Shown here: positions 50,735-61,286 of the stretch, piece after piece
Layout of the letters: each line of letters begins with the position of its first letter
How positions within the stretch are numbered: the stretch's first letter is position 1
Assembly: GCF_009495745.1 (NCBI RefSeq)
Contig: NZ_WIDQ01000015.1
Coordinates: 1-64,000 of the forward strand
DNA length: 64,000 nucleotides
DNA from: Niveispirillum sp. SYP-B3756
GTDB taxonomy: Bacteria > Pseudomonadota > Alphaproteobacteria > Azospirillales > Azospirillaceae
Reading direction: 5' to 3'
Program-made: the position numbers and the translations under genes
Notes under the pieces: model-generated
Told to the model about the DNA's origin: nothing
What the model saw: the letters and a program-made list of their open reading frames with translations, nothing else
Databases searched by the model: none

Positions 50735-51358
50735 GTGGCTGGTGTCTTATCACGGGCTTTGCTGTTGCTCCCCCTGGCGCTTTCCCTGACGGCTTGCGGT
50801 GGCGGCAGGGACAAGCTGCCCAACATCCGCTACGCGGCGGTCAGCCCGGCGGGTGAGTTGCTGGCCGCCCCCACCATGGATGCCGATGCCTATCGCGCCG
50901 CCATGCTGGGCTGGTTCGACCGGGCCGACGCCAACCATGATGGCCGGCTGGACGCAGCGGAGATGCGCGCCGATGCCGAACGCGCCTTTAAACTCTATGA
51001 CCAGAATGGCGATGGCTTCGTCACCTCGGCGGAGATGACGGCCTATCGCGTCAATTCGCCCTATCGCACCACGCCGGTACAGGGCGGTGGGCGCATCCGC
51101 CCCGGCCGTCTCAATCTGACGGCGGATGAGGCGGATACGGCCAGCCGTGATTCGCAGGGGCGGCCGCAATATCGCATGGGCATTGATCCGGTGATGTCGG
51201 CCGATGCCAATGCCGATTTCCGGGTGACATTGGCGGAATTCCTGGCTCAGATGGCCATCCGCCTTGGCCAGATGGACCGCAATGGCGATGGCGTCGTCTC
51301 CCGCGAAGAGTTCCTGGCCTTCGCCGACGGCCCAATGCGGGCTTGGCGTGAAGAGTAA
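50735..51358 (+). CDS. EF-hand lipoprotein 2
   Basis: A 207-residue paralogue of the preceding gene from a GTG at 50735 (GGCGGGGG upstream). Lipobox LSLTAC with Cys near 21, then AAVSPAGELLAAP, and EF-hand loops DANHDGRLDAAE, DQNGDGFVTSAE, DANADFRVTLAE and DRNGDGVVSREE. The plan of two EF-hand pairs is kept. It ends 146 bp before nrdB, and the nrdB regulatory boxes lie in that gap, so it is not part of a nrd transcript by necessity. Confidence 0.83.
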   Translation: MAGVLSRALLLLPLALSLTACGGGRDKLPNIRYAAVSPAGELLAAPTMDADAYRAAMLGWFDRADANHDGRLDAAEMRADAERAFKLYDQNGDGFVTSAEMTAYRVNSPYRTTPVQGGGRIRPGRLNLTADEADTASRDSQGRPQYRMGIDPVMSADANADFRVTLAEFLAQMAIRLGQMDRNGDGVVSREEFLAFADGPMRAWREE

Positions 51359-51447
51359 GGAAATCCGGGCATTCCTGGCCCTTTGCCGGCCCCCTTGCCG
51401 GGATGCCCCCTTTTCTCTACATCAATCCCCATCGAAGGCGCTTTCCT

Positions 51448-51495
51448 GATCCGGCTATTGTGTTAGGTTGGCGTCGTCACCACAAAATATAGCGT
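51448..51495 (+). promoter_or_regulatory. Tandem NrdR boxes upstream of nrdB
   Basis: CCACAAAATATAGCGT (51480-51495) matches the NrdR core CwAtATaTwG; a second site with a good right half, TATTGTGT (51456-51463), lies exactly 32 bp upstream (51448-51463). Spacing of about three helical turns is the known NrdR arrangement. The nearer box ends 9 bp before the nrdB ATG. Confidence 0.65.
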
Positions 51496-51504
51496 TGCAC
51501 CGCC

Positions 51505-52473
51505 ATGGCTTCTCCCTTGTTGACACCGAATCCGGTCTACAAGCCCTTCCGTTATCCCTGGGCCTATGAAGCCTGGCTGACCCAGCAGCGCCTGCATTGG
51601 CTGCCGGAAGAAGTGCCACTGGCCGATGATGTGAAGGATTGGCGCAACAATCTGACGGCGTCGGAACAGAACCTCGTCACCCAGATTTTCCGCTTCTTCA
51701 CCCAGGCGGATGTCGAGGTGAATAACTGCTATATGCGCCATTACAGCCGCGTCTTCACGCCGACCGAGGTGTGCATGATGCTGGCCGCCTTCTCCTCCAT
51801 GGAGACGGTGCATATCGCCGCCTACAGCCACCTGCTCGACACGATCGGGATGCCGGAAGCGGAATACTCGGCCTTCCTCCACTACAAGGAGATGAAGGAC
51901 AAGTATGATTATATGCAGGAATTCAATGTCGACAGCCTGACCGACATTGCCAAGACCCTGGCCGTGTTCGGTGCCTTCACCGAAGGGCTGCAGCTGTTCG
52001 CCAGCTTCGCCATCCTGATGAATTTCCCCCGGCATAACAAGCTGAAGGGGATGGGCCAGATCGTCACCTGGTCGGTGCGCGATGAGACGCTGCACACCCA
52101 ATCCATCATCCGCCTGTTCAAGACCTTCATCGCCGAAAATCCGGAGGTCTGGACCGAACAATTGCAGCAGGATCTGTACAAGGCCTGCCAGACGATTGTG
52201 GAGCATGAGGATGCCTTCATCGATCTGGCCTTTGAAATGGGGCCGATTGACGGGCTGACGGCAGAGGATGTGAAGCGCTATATCCGCTATATCGCCGACC
52301 GCCGGCTGGAACAGCTGGGGCTGAACAATGTCTACCATGTCGGCAAGAACCCGCTGCCCTGGATGGATGCCATCCTGAACGGGATTGAGCACACCAACTT
52401 CTTCGAAAATCGCGCCACCGAATATTCCCGTGCTGCCACCAAGGGCAGCTGGGAAGAGGCGTTTGCCGATTGA
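51505..52473 (+). CDS. nrdB: Class I ribonucleotide reductase, beta subunit
   Basis: Radical-generating subunit, 322 residues. The iron ligands are seen as Asp in FTQADVEV, Glu and His in METVHIAAYSHLL, Glu in AFTEGLQLF, and Glu and His in RDETLHTQSI. The radical Tyr is kept (AAY, eight residues after the helix Glu), so this is a tyrosyl-radical type rather than a Phe-substituted class Ic enzyme. No ATP-cone is fused. It works with NrdA (47389) but is separated from it by 2.25 kb and has its own NrdR boxes. Confidence 0.95.
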   Translation: MASPLLTPNPVYKPFRYPWAYEAWLTQQRLHWLPEEVPLADDVKDWRNNLTASEQNLVTQIFRFFTQADVEVNNCYMRHYSRVFTPTEVCMMLAAFSSMETVHIAAYSHLLDTIGMPEAEYSAFLHYKEMKDKYDYMQEFNVDSLTDIAKTLAVFGAFTEGLQLFASFAILMNFPRHNKLKGMGQIVTWSVRDETLHTQSIIRLFKTFIAENPEVWTEQLQQDLYKACQTIVEHEDAFIDLAFEMGPIDGLTAEDVKRYIRYIADRRLEQLGLNNVYHVGKNPLPWMDAILNGIEHTNFFENRATEYSRAATKGSWEEAFAD

Positions 52474-52528
52474 TTAGACATTGGTGGCGGGTCTCGTCAC
52501 CGGTCTTTGGATGTTGTTGAGGGTTGGC

Positions 52529-52570
52529 AAAGGGGCCGGTCGGCAGAGAGCTGACCGGCCCCTTTGTGCT
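52529..52570 (+). terminator. Terminator after nrdB
   Basis: AAAGGGGCCGGTC (52529-52541) pairs with GACCGGCCCCTTT (52553-52565) over 11 nt, followed by GTGCTTTG. Confidence 0.75.
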
Positions 52571-52717
52571 TTGTCATGGTAGCGATGAACGCCGCCAGAC
52601 TCTCCCGATAATGGCATTTTTCCCGCCCGGTTTTGCCGCCGTTCTGCCACAAGCCAATGGGATTAATACCAGCATAGAAGAACACGGGCGAAACCGCCCC
52701 AATAAGGATGCCCAATC

Positions 52718-53989
52718 ATGCGAATGGCAGTGATCCCGCTTGGTGCCGTTCTGTTGCTGTCGGCTTGCGCGTCTGATCCATTCCTGGAAGAGGGCAGGCT
52801 GCGCAACCAGGAAATCAGTGAAAGGGTGGTGCGGCTGGCGGAGTTGCGGGCCATCTGCGCCGGCACGCCGCAGGTTCCGGGGCGGGCGCTGACCCCTGAT
52901 GAGGCGCTGGAGCAGACGAGCAACATCCTGCGCCTGAAGTCGCTCGCCCCGGATATCTGGCCGCAGGTGCCCCTGTTCCACCCCCGTGTGGAGGCGATGC
53001 GGGTCGTCTGTGCTGGCGATCCGGCGCGCAATCTCCCCGGCCGCGCCATGAGCCCGGCTGAATGGCAGGAGGTTCTCGCCATTCTTTATCCGCCCAACCC
53101 GGAAGGCAGCTATACAACTGGTTCGGTCACCACCAAGCCGAGCTATGGGCGGGTGATCTGGGAAGAGGAATATTGGAGCGAGCCGGCCTGGCGCCGTGAT
53201 CGCTATTGGGAATATGAGCGCGATCGCCGTTATCGTGACCGCTACTACGATGATCGTGACTATTATCGTCGGGATAAGGACAAACGCTGGCTGCCGCCCC
53301 CACGCGATGAACGGGCCGACCGGGAACGTGAGTTTCAGCGCCAGCGGGAGCAGTTTGAGGCGCAGCGGCGGGCCGAAGAGCGGGCGGCGGCTGAACGGGC
53401 GGCGCGGAGCCTGGGCGGCTCATCTAGCTCGTCCGTAATGGATGCGGTGCGGGAGCGTGAGGAGCGTGCCCGCCGTGATGCGGTCGAAGCCCGACGCCGC
53501 GTGGAGGAGGAGGGACGCCGTCAGGCCCAACAGCAGGAAGCGCGAGAGCGCGAGGACCGTGCTCGGCGTGATGCGGATGAGGCCCGCCGCCGCGTGGAAG
53601 AGGGGCGCCGTCAAGCTCAACAGCAGGAAGCGCGGGAGCGTGAAGACCGTGCCCGGCGTGATGCGGATGAGGCCCGCCGCCGCGTGGAGGAGGAGGGGCG
53701 CCGTCAAGCTCAACAGCAGGAAGCGCGGGATCGTGAGGACCGCGCCCGCCGGGAGGCCGATGAGGCCCGCCGCCGTGCAGAGGAGGAAGGCCGTCGTCAG
53801 GCCCAGCAGGAGGCCCGTGAACGGGAAGAGCGTGCCCGCCGTGATGCTGATGAAGCCCGTCAGCGGGCAGAAGAAGACCGCCGCCGTGCTGCCCAGCAGG
53901 AGGCACAGGAACAGGCACGCCGGCAGGCCGAGGAAGCCCGCCGGTCCTTGGTGGACGGTCCCAATGCTCCCCGGGTTCGGCCAGACTGA
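52718..53989 (+). CDS. Lipoprotein with long charged coiled-coil of ~31-residue repeats
   Basis: A 423-residue predicted lipoprotein: lipobox LLLSAC (Cys near 17), a globular part to about residue 130 with two Cys pairs (AICAG and VVCAG), then a Tyr/Arg/Asp-rich stretch (RRYRDRYYDDRDYYRRD), then about five repeats of a 30-31 residue unit based on REREDRARRDADEARRRVEE. The repeat part is almost only Arg, Glu, Asp, Ala and Gln and should form a single charged helix or coiled coil spanning tens of nanometres. The underlying DNA repeats every 90-93 bp (53449-53880), so length may vary. Family not recognised. Confidence 0.78.
   Translation: MRMAVIPLGAVLLLSACASDPFLEEGRLRNQEISERVVRLAELRAICAGTPQVPGRALTPDEALEQTSNILRLKSLAPDIWPQVPLFHPRVEAMRVVCAGDPARNLPGRAMSPAEWQEVLAILYPPNPEGSYTTGSVTTKPSYGRVIWEEEYWSEPAWRRDRYWEYERDRRYRDRYYDDRDYYRRDKDKRWLPPPRDERADREREFQRQREQFEAQRRAEERAAAERAARSLGGSSSSSVMDAVREREERARRDAVEARRRVEEEGRRQAQQQEAREREDRARRDADEARRRVEEGRRQAQQQEAREREDRARRDADEARRRVEEEGRRQAQQQEARDREDRARREADEARRRAEEEGRRQAQQEAREREERARRDADEARQRAEEDRRRAAQQEAQEQARRQAEEARRSLVDGPNAPRVRPD
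53449..53880 (+). repeat. 90-93 bp tandem repeat inside the lipoprotein gene
   Basis: Units start near 53449, 53542, 53632, 53725 and 53815, each a multiple of three, so changes in copy number keep the frame. Confidence 0.75.
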
Positions 53990-54015
53990 TCCCTGGCCGA
54001 TACCCCGCCGTCAGC

Positions 54016-55913
<1,898 letters not shown>

Positions 55914-55945
55914 GGCACCTGACCTTTCATTCTCTGCATCAATAT

Positions 55946-55961
55946 ATAAAGATATCTTTAT
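55946..55961. promoter_or_regulatory. Perfect 16-bp palindrome ATAAAGATATCTTTAT
   Basis: Uninterrupted dyad between the ArsR-methyltransferase gene and mlaA, in a small AT-rich patch. ArsR regulators typically bind such sites, so this is the likely autoregulatory operator of the metF unit. Confidence 0.7.
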
Positions 55962-56073
55962 GCGATGTAAATGGCTGCCGTGCATCCATCCAGTAGATGG
56001 GGCGACGATCCGATCGCTGTGCAAAAGCGTTAAGGGCTGATCCGCCCCTCTTGCCGGGGCGCCCTGATGGGAG

Positions 56074-56979
56074 ATGGCGAAGCCGATGCAGCAAACGAAG
56101 CCGATGATCAGTCGTGCCCGGGGCTGGCTGGCCCTGCCTTTCCTTGCCCTCGCCATGACCGCCTGTGGCACCGGTACCGACCGGGCGAACCATCCCGGCA
56201 TGGCTGGTAATTTTTATGCCGGCCCCGGCGGTACAATGCCCGTGGGCGGTGACCCGGCGACCACGGCCCTTCAGGGCAATGCGCCGGGGCAGGGGGCCAC
56301 ACCCCGGCCGGCATCGGATAATGATCCACTGGAAGGTTTCAACCGGGCCGTCTTCTGGTTCAATGACGGGGTGGATACGGTGCTGATCCGCCCGCTTGCC
56401 GTGGCCTATAAGGCGGTGGTGCCGGCACCGGCCCGCACCGGCGTGCGTAATGTCATGCGCAACCTGCGCAGCCCGCTGGACTTCGCCAACCAGCTTTTGC
56501 AGGGCGATGTCGGTGGTGCCGGCACCGTGCTGGGGCGTTTTGTGATCAACACCACCGTTGGTTTGGGTGGCTTGATCGACGTCGCGGCGGAGAATGGGCT
56601 GAACTATGAATATGAAAGCCTGGACCAGACATTGGCGGTCTGGGGCGTACCGGAAGGGCCTTATCTGGTCTTGCCGCTGCTGGGGCCGTCTTCCGTGCGT
56701 GACGCTGTGGGCCTGACCGGGGAGGCCTATGCCGACCCGGTGACGAACTGGGCACAGAACACAGACCGCGACTGGATCATCTATACCCGTGCCGGGCTGG
56801 TCGGGCTCGACACGCGCGCCGAGCTTTTGGAACCTTTGGATGATCTGAAACGTAATAGTCTCGATTACTATGCCGCAATGCGTTCGCTTTATCGCCAGCG
56901 GCGTAATGGTCTGATCCGCGATGGCGCCCCAGATCCGTCCCAATTGCCAGCTATACCGGACTATGGGGATGCCAAATGA
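56074..56979 (+). CDS. mlaA: Outer-membrane lipoprotein MlaA (VacJ)
   Basis: Outer-membrane component of the Mla system, which returns surface phospholipids toward the inner membrane. The 301-residue protein has a signal peptide with lipobox AMTAC (Cys near 31), a Gly/Pro-rich linker, and the VacJ domain: NDPLEGFNRAVFWFNDGVD, RNVMRNLRSPLDFANQLLQGD, RFVINTTVGLGGLIDVA, VWGVPEGPYLVLPLLGPSSVRDAVG. mlaC follows in the same direction; mlaFED are not here, as is common in this class. Confidence 0.93.
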   Translation: MAKPMQQTKPMISRARGWLALPFLALAMTACGTGTDRANHPGMAGNFYAGPGGTMPVGGDPATTALQGNAPGQGATPRPASDNDPLEGFNRAVFWFNDGVDTVLIRPLAVAYKAVVPAPARTGVRNVMRNLRSPLDFANQLLQGDVGGAGTVLGRFVINTTVGLGGLIDVAAENGLNYEYESLDQTLAVWGVPEGPYLVLPLLGPSSVRDAVGLTGEAYADPVTNWAQNTDRDWIIYTRAGLVGLDTRAELLEPLDDLKRNSLDYYAAMRSLYRQRRNGLIRDGAPDPSQLPAIPDYGDAK

Positions 56980-57076
56980 CGGGAACCGGCCTATCAGCAT
57001 TCCCCGTGACGTCCATCACTGTTTGCCTTGCGGTAAAGAACGATGTTGACGCCAGAAACAAGGACTGAACCCCGTG

Positions 57077-57745
57077 ATGACCATGACCAATAATCGCCGT
57101 TCGCTTCTCTCTGGTGCCGCTTTCATGCTGATGGCCGGCTTTGGTGCCGCGATCATGCCTGTTGTGGCGACACAGCCGGCGCAGGCCCAGGCGGACCAGG
57201 GGGCGAAGGCAGCCGCCGATTTCGTGCAGTCGCTGGGTGACAAGGCCATCGCCACGCTGGCGGATTCCAAAGTCTCCAAGGAACAGACAAAGGAGATCTT
57301 CCGCCAGCTGCTGAATGATAATTTCGATGTCGCCACCATCGGCCGCTTCGTGCTGGGCCGGTACTGGAACACCGCGACGGAGCCGCAGCGCAAGGAATAT
57401 ATGGACCTGTTCGAGCGGATGATCGTGGAGGTCTATGCCGAGCGTTTCAGCCAATATGCCGGTGAAAGCTTCAAGGTCAGCGGTGCCCAGCCGGCCGGCC
57501 AGCGTGACGCGGTGGTGGTCAGCCAGGTGCTGCGTCCCAATGGTCCACCGGTCAATGTGGCTTGGCGCGTGCGTGCCAAGGATGGCGGCTACAAGATCGT
57601 CGATGTGGTGGTGGAGAATGTCTCCATGAGCCAGACGCAGCGTTCGGAATTCGCCTCCGTGATTGAGAATAATGGCGGCAAGTTCGACGCCCTGCTGGAG
57701 GCGCTGCGCCAGCGCATCAGCCATCCTGCGACAGCCACCCCTTAA
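57077..57745 (+). CDS. mlaC: Periplasmic phospholipid-binding protein MlaC
   Basis: Periplasmic carrier that shuttles phospholipid between MlaA and the inner-membrane MlaFEDB complex. From ATG at 57077 it has 222 residues: signal peptide (LLSGAAFMLMAGFGAAIMPVVATQPAQAQ) then the MlaC/Ttg2D fold with IGRFVLGRYWNTATEPQRKEYMDLFERMIVEVYAERF and YKIVDVVVENVSM. An adjacent GTG one codon earlier is possible. It lies 97 bp after mlaA. Confidence 0.92.
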   Translation: MTMTNNRRSLLSGAAFMLMAGFGAAIMPVVATQPAQAQADQGAKAAADFVQSLGDKAIATLADSKVSKEQTKEIFRQLLNDNFDVATIGRFVLGRYWNTATEPQRKEYMDLFERMIVEVYAERFSQYAGESFKVSGAQPAGQRDAVVVSQVLRPNGPPVNVAWRVRAKDGGYKIVDVVVENVSMSQTQRSEFASVIENNGGKFDALLEALRQRISHPATATP

Positions 57746-57827
57746 GCCCTTGGGGCGCGTCTCCCCGTTTTTCGTGGCCCGCCGGCATCTGTCCGGCGGG
57801 CCATTTCCATGTCCGGTGGATGGTCCC

Positions 57828-58616
57828 ATGCTGCGTGAATGGCTGATCAGCCTCAGAACCCGCTGTCCCAAGGGGCTGGTGGCGCTGGGCTATCGTTACG
57901 CGGCGGTGGCCTGCCTCAGCCGGGCGGAACGCTGTGCCGCCGCCTGGGCCCCGCATCAGCGCCGGACCCGCGCGGCCATCATCAGTGCCATGGCCGATGT
58001 GCCGCCGGATCGGGATACGGCTCTGATTTTGGGCGCTGGCCCCTGCCTGGATCTGCCCATGGCGGAGTTGTTGGCCCGCTTCGCCCGGCTGTTGCTGGTG
58101 GATGTGGCCCATCCGCCGCCAGCCCGCCGTCTGGCGGCGCGCCATGCGGGGATCGAACTGGTGACGCAGGAACTGACGGGCATGGCTGACGTCTGGAAAG
58201 CGGCAGAGGGGGGCACAAAGGCGGCGCCCCCGATCACCGCCTTTTGGGATGATCCGCGTATCGGCCTTGTCGTGTCCGCCAATCTGGTCTCGCAATTGCC
58301 GCTGGTGCCCTTGCGCCAGACCTTGCGCCACCGGCCGGAAACCAATTCGGTGGCCCTGGGCCGGGCCATTGTGGAAGCCCATCTGGCGCATCTGCGCGGT
58401 TTTGCCTGCCCCACCCTGCTGATTGGCGACATAGCGCGCCATGTGCTGAATGATCAGGGCGTGGTGGTGGAGGTGGAAGACCCGCTGTTCGGTGCCAGCC
58501 TGCCCGCCGGTTCTGAATGGGACTGGACCGTGGCCCCGGTGGGGGAAATTGCCGACCGCTGGTCAATCATCAACCGGGTGCGGGCGGTCCGGTTGGACGG
58601 AAGACGCTTCAGTTGA
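57828..58616 (+). CDS. Rossmann-fold protein, possible SAM-dependent methyltransferase
   Basis: A 262-residue protein with a class I methyltransferase-like motif I (ALILGAGPCLDLPMAELLA near residue 65), an acidic end to the second strand (LLLVDVAHP), and VVSANLVSQLPLVPL in the position of motif IV. The C-terminal SIINRVRAVRL is strand-like. Not recognised as a named family; the substrate is unknown. It starts 82 bp after mlaC on the same strand and converges with the next gene, their ends overlapping by eight bases. Confidence 0.65.
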   Translation: MLREWLISLRTRCPKGLVALGYRYAAVACLSRAERCAAAWAPHQRRTRAAIISAMADVPPDRDTALILGAGPCLDLPMAELLARFARLLLVDVAHPPPARRLAARHAGIELVTQELTGMADVWKAAEGGTKAAPPITAFWDDPRIGLVVSANLVSQLPLVPLRQTLRHRPETNSVALGRAIVEAHLAHLRGFACPTLLIGDIARHVLNDQGVVVEVEDPLFGASLPAGSEWDWTVAPVGEIADRWSIINRVRAVRLDGRRFS

Positions 58617-59352
58617 TGGTCGGATCGTCCGACAGGGTCGGATAGCGGGCAAGGATCGCCGCATAGGTGCCATCGGCCCTGATCCGCTGCAGCCCCTCAT
58701 TGAAGCGGGCAGCCTGGGCCGGGTCGCGGAAACCGGCACTGTAGGGGCTGGGGGCGAACAGCCGGTGTTCTGTCACCGGTGTCGGCCCGAGATGGTGGCG
58801 CAGGATGCGGGAATCGGCGATCAGCACATCATAGCGCTGATAAAGCAGGCCCGCCGCCTGCAGCGCCTGCTTGGGTTCCTCCCGGTAAAAGGGACAGCCG
58901 GCGACGGCGGCAGCGAATTCCGGTCCCAGGGTCTGGGTGGCACGCTGGAAGGCCAACACCCGGTAACGGCCAAGATCGCTGACCCGCTCCAGCTTTATCC
59001 GTCGCTCCCGCAGGCTCATCGCCACATTATGATAGGTCAGATAGCTGTCAGTGAGGGTGACGCCCTCTGGTGGCGGGCCGACCACTGGGGCGAATGCCTC
59101 AACCGCCTTGCCATCGGCGGCCATGGCCAGCCGGGCGTTGGAGCCGAGATAGGGCAGCAGTTCCATGCCCGCCGCCTGCATGGCGGCCTGGACGATGTCA
59201 TATTCCAGTCCGGACAGGCGACCATCGGGCTGCATCAACACCATCGGTGCCGCTTCCCGCAGGCCGAACCGTACAACTTCCCCCCGCACATCGGCGGGAA
59301 GACCGGGCAGCACTAGAATAAGCATCAGGACCAATGGCCAGAAGCGGGCCAT
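58609..59352 (-). CDS. Family 3 extracellular solute-binding protein
   Basis: A 247-residue periplasmic binding protein of the amino-acid type. Signal peptide (PLVLMLILVLPGLPADVRG), then VRFGLREAAPMV, LSGLEYDIVQAAMQAAGMEL (family motif), YQRYDVLIADSRILRHHL, and the C-terminal RFNEGLQRIRADGTYAAILARY, which is highly typical. The arginine that binds the amino-acid carboxylate is not at the usual place, so ligands other than amino acids are possible. No ABC permease lies near. The Met at 59352 has AAGG upstream. Confidence 0.85.
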   Translation of the reverse strand: MARFWPLVLMLILVLPGLPADVRGEVVRFGLREAAPMVLMQPDGRLSGLEYDIVQAAMQAAGMELLPYLGSNARLAMAADGKAVEAFAPVVGPPPEGVTLTDSYLTYHNVAMSLRERRIKLERVSDLGRYRVLAFQRATQTLGPEFAAAVAGCPFYREEPKQALQAAGLLYQRYDVLIADSRILRHHLGPTPVTEHRLFAPSPYSAGFRDPAQAARFNEGLQRIRADGTYAAILARYPTLSDDPTIN

Positions 59353-59461
59353 GCACTTGCCTTTCCATGATGATTGCAACACCCCGGTGGTAGGAATTCA
59401 CGCCGTGGCACTGCACTCATCATGCAACAATGCTATCCGCCCGTCGCGCCCCCCACGGCGA

Positions 59462-61063
59462 TCAAACGGATAGGAATTTGGCCGGATGCAGGTCCAGTGG
59501 GTTGTCCACCCAGCCTTTCAGGGCTGGATTGACCAGCCGGCGGCTGGATTGCCGCATGATCGGGATCATCGGCATATCGGCCATGGCGATGTTTTCCGCA
59601 GCGGCCAGGGCCGCCCGAAACCCCTCCAGGCTCAGGCTGGCATCCACCGCCTCCATCGCCTGATCGAAAACCGGGTTGCGATAGCCCGGCCCCAGCGCCT
59701 CCGCACGGGAGCGCAGCAGGTTGAGATATTCGGTCACCAGCCCCACCGCCCAGGAGATGCGGGCGAAATCCGGATAGGAATGTTCCTTCATCCGGCTGAC
59801 CACCACCTTGAATTCCTGGTTGGACAGGGTGGTCTTCACCCCCAGCACCTGCTGCCACATGGCGGCCACCGCCACGGCGACCTGCCGGTTCAGCTCGTTG
59901 GTGTTGTACAGCAATTCGATGGGCGGCAGGGTCTGGCTGCCGGGGCCGTACCCGGCCTCTGCGAACAGGCGGCGGGCCAGGGCCACCCGGTCAGCATCGC
60001 CCAGCTTTGCCCAGTCCGGCTCCGGCGGCTGATAGCCGACCAGCCCCGGCGGCGTCATGCTGTAGGCTGGCGGCTCATTCCCCCGGGCGATCTTCTCCAC
60101 AATGGTCTTGCGGTCGATGGCAATCGCCAGGGCTTGGCGCAGCTTGGCATTCTCCTTCCAAGGCGCACGGGTCAGGTTGGGCACCAGGAAGAAGGTGGAG
60201 GCGCGGGGCGCCAGCCGCAGACTGTCGGCCAGGTTGCTGCGCGCCCAGTCCAGCTGGGTGGGCGGCACCTCCTTGGTGGCCACCAGTTCCCCGCTGCGGA
60301 AACGCTTCATCTCCGTCTGCAGATCTTCGGTGACATGGTAATTCACAGCACTGGCGGCGATGCTGGCCGCGCCATGGTAATGCGGGTTGCGCTTCAGGGC
60401 ATAATGGCTCTGCGGGATGGCGGCATCCAGGATGAAGGGGCCATTGCCCACCAGCTTGCCCGGCTGCGGGAAACTGTCGCCATGCTTTTCCACCGAGGCG
60501 CGGTGCAGCGGGCTCAGCACCCAATAGGCGGTATAGACGGTCAGATCCGGCTTGGGATGTTCCAGCAGCACTTCCAGCTGATAGGGGCCGATGGCCCGCA
60601 CGCCCAGTTCAGCCGGCGGCTTTTCCCCCCGCATGATTGGCATGGCGTTGCGGATGGGGGCGATCCATTCCGGCAGGCCCAGCCGGGTGGCAGGCGTCAC
60701 GGCGCGGCGCCAGGCGAACACAAAATCATCGGCCGTCACCGGGCTGCCATCGGACCATTTGGCATCCTGGCGCAGGGTGAAATTCCAGCGCAGCCCGTCG
60801 GCGCTGGTTTCCCAAGATGTGGCGACACCGGGCACCACAGTGCCGGCGGCATCGAAGCTGGTCAGCCCTTCCCACAATTCCACGAACAGGCCGCCGGCCA
60901 CGATGGTGGTGGAACGGTGCGGGTCGGCCGTGTCGATATCGGGACCGAGGCCGATATTCAGGATCGTTGGTGTTGCTGCCAGACTGGCCGTCCCTGGCAG
61001 GCCAAGGGCCAGCCCCAGGGACAGGCCGCCGCCCATAATGCTGCGCCGTGTGATGTTGGTCAT
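59462..61063 (-). CDS. Family 5 peptide-type ABC transporter substrate-binding protein
   Basis: A 533-residue OppA/DppA-class periplasmic protein. Tat-like signal (TRRSIMGGGLSLGLALGLPGTASLA), then IDPHRS-type (DIDTADPHRSTTIVAGGLFVELWEGL), WNFTLRQDAKWSDGSPVTADDFVFAWRRAV (family signature), GNGPFIL, and LRQALAIAIDRKTIVEKI. Likely ligand is an oligopeptide such as murein peptide. It stands alone, with no permease or ATPase genes. The dipeptide epimerase at 43562 could act on imported murein peptides, a loose link. Confidence 0.9.
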   Translation of the reverse strand: MTNITRRSIMGGGLSLGLALGLPGTASLAATPTILNIGLGPDIDTADPHRSTTIVAGGLFVELWEGLTSFDAAGTVVPGVATSWETSADGLRWNFTLRQDAKWSDGSPVTADDFVFAWRRAVTPATRLGLPEWIAPIRNAMPIMRGEKPPAELGVRAIGPYQLEVLLEHPKPDLTVYTAYWVLSPLHRASVEKHGDSFPQPGKLVGNGPFILDAAIPQSHYALKRNPHYHGAASIAASAVNYHVTEDLQTEMKRFRSGELVATKEVPPTQLDWARSNLADSLRLAPRASTFFLVPNLTRAPWKENAKLRQALAIAIDRKTIVEKIARGNEPPAYSMTPPGLVGYQPPEPDWAKLGDADRVALARRLFAEAGYGPGSQTLPPIELLYNTNELNRQVAVAVAAMWQQVLGVKTTLSNQEFKVVVSRMKEHSYPDFARISWAVGLVTEYLNLLRSRAEALGPGYRNPVFDQAMEAVDASLSLEGFRAALAAAENIAMADMPMIPIMRQSSRRLVNPALKGWVDNPLDLHPAKFLSV

Positions 61064-61286
61064 GAGGGTTGCACTATCTCCCGGTCTGCGCAATCGGCAG
61101 CACAGACTGTCTGGTCATGTGCCCTCTGTCCATCTTCAATCCACAACGAAATTGTGCCGCGCCTGTGCCCTTGCTGCGCCATAAAGCCACGCGACAGTGA
61201 TGATCTGTCCGGCGATGGCCGGAAGACAGCAGGACGGGAGGGGGGCTGGCGGCCCATGGTGGGTGGGTTGGCCCCTTGGACAGAAG

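Noticed and set aside
53449-53880. Tandem DNA repeats at 53.4-53.9 kb as a minisatellite outside a gene
   Set aside because: They lie fully in frame in a lipoprotein gene with constant reading frame.
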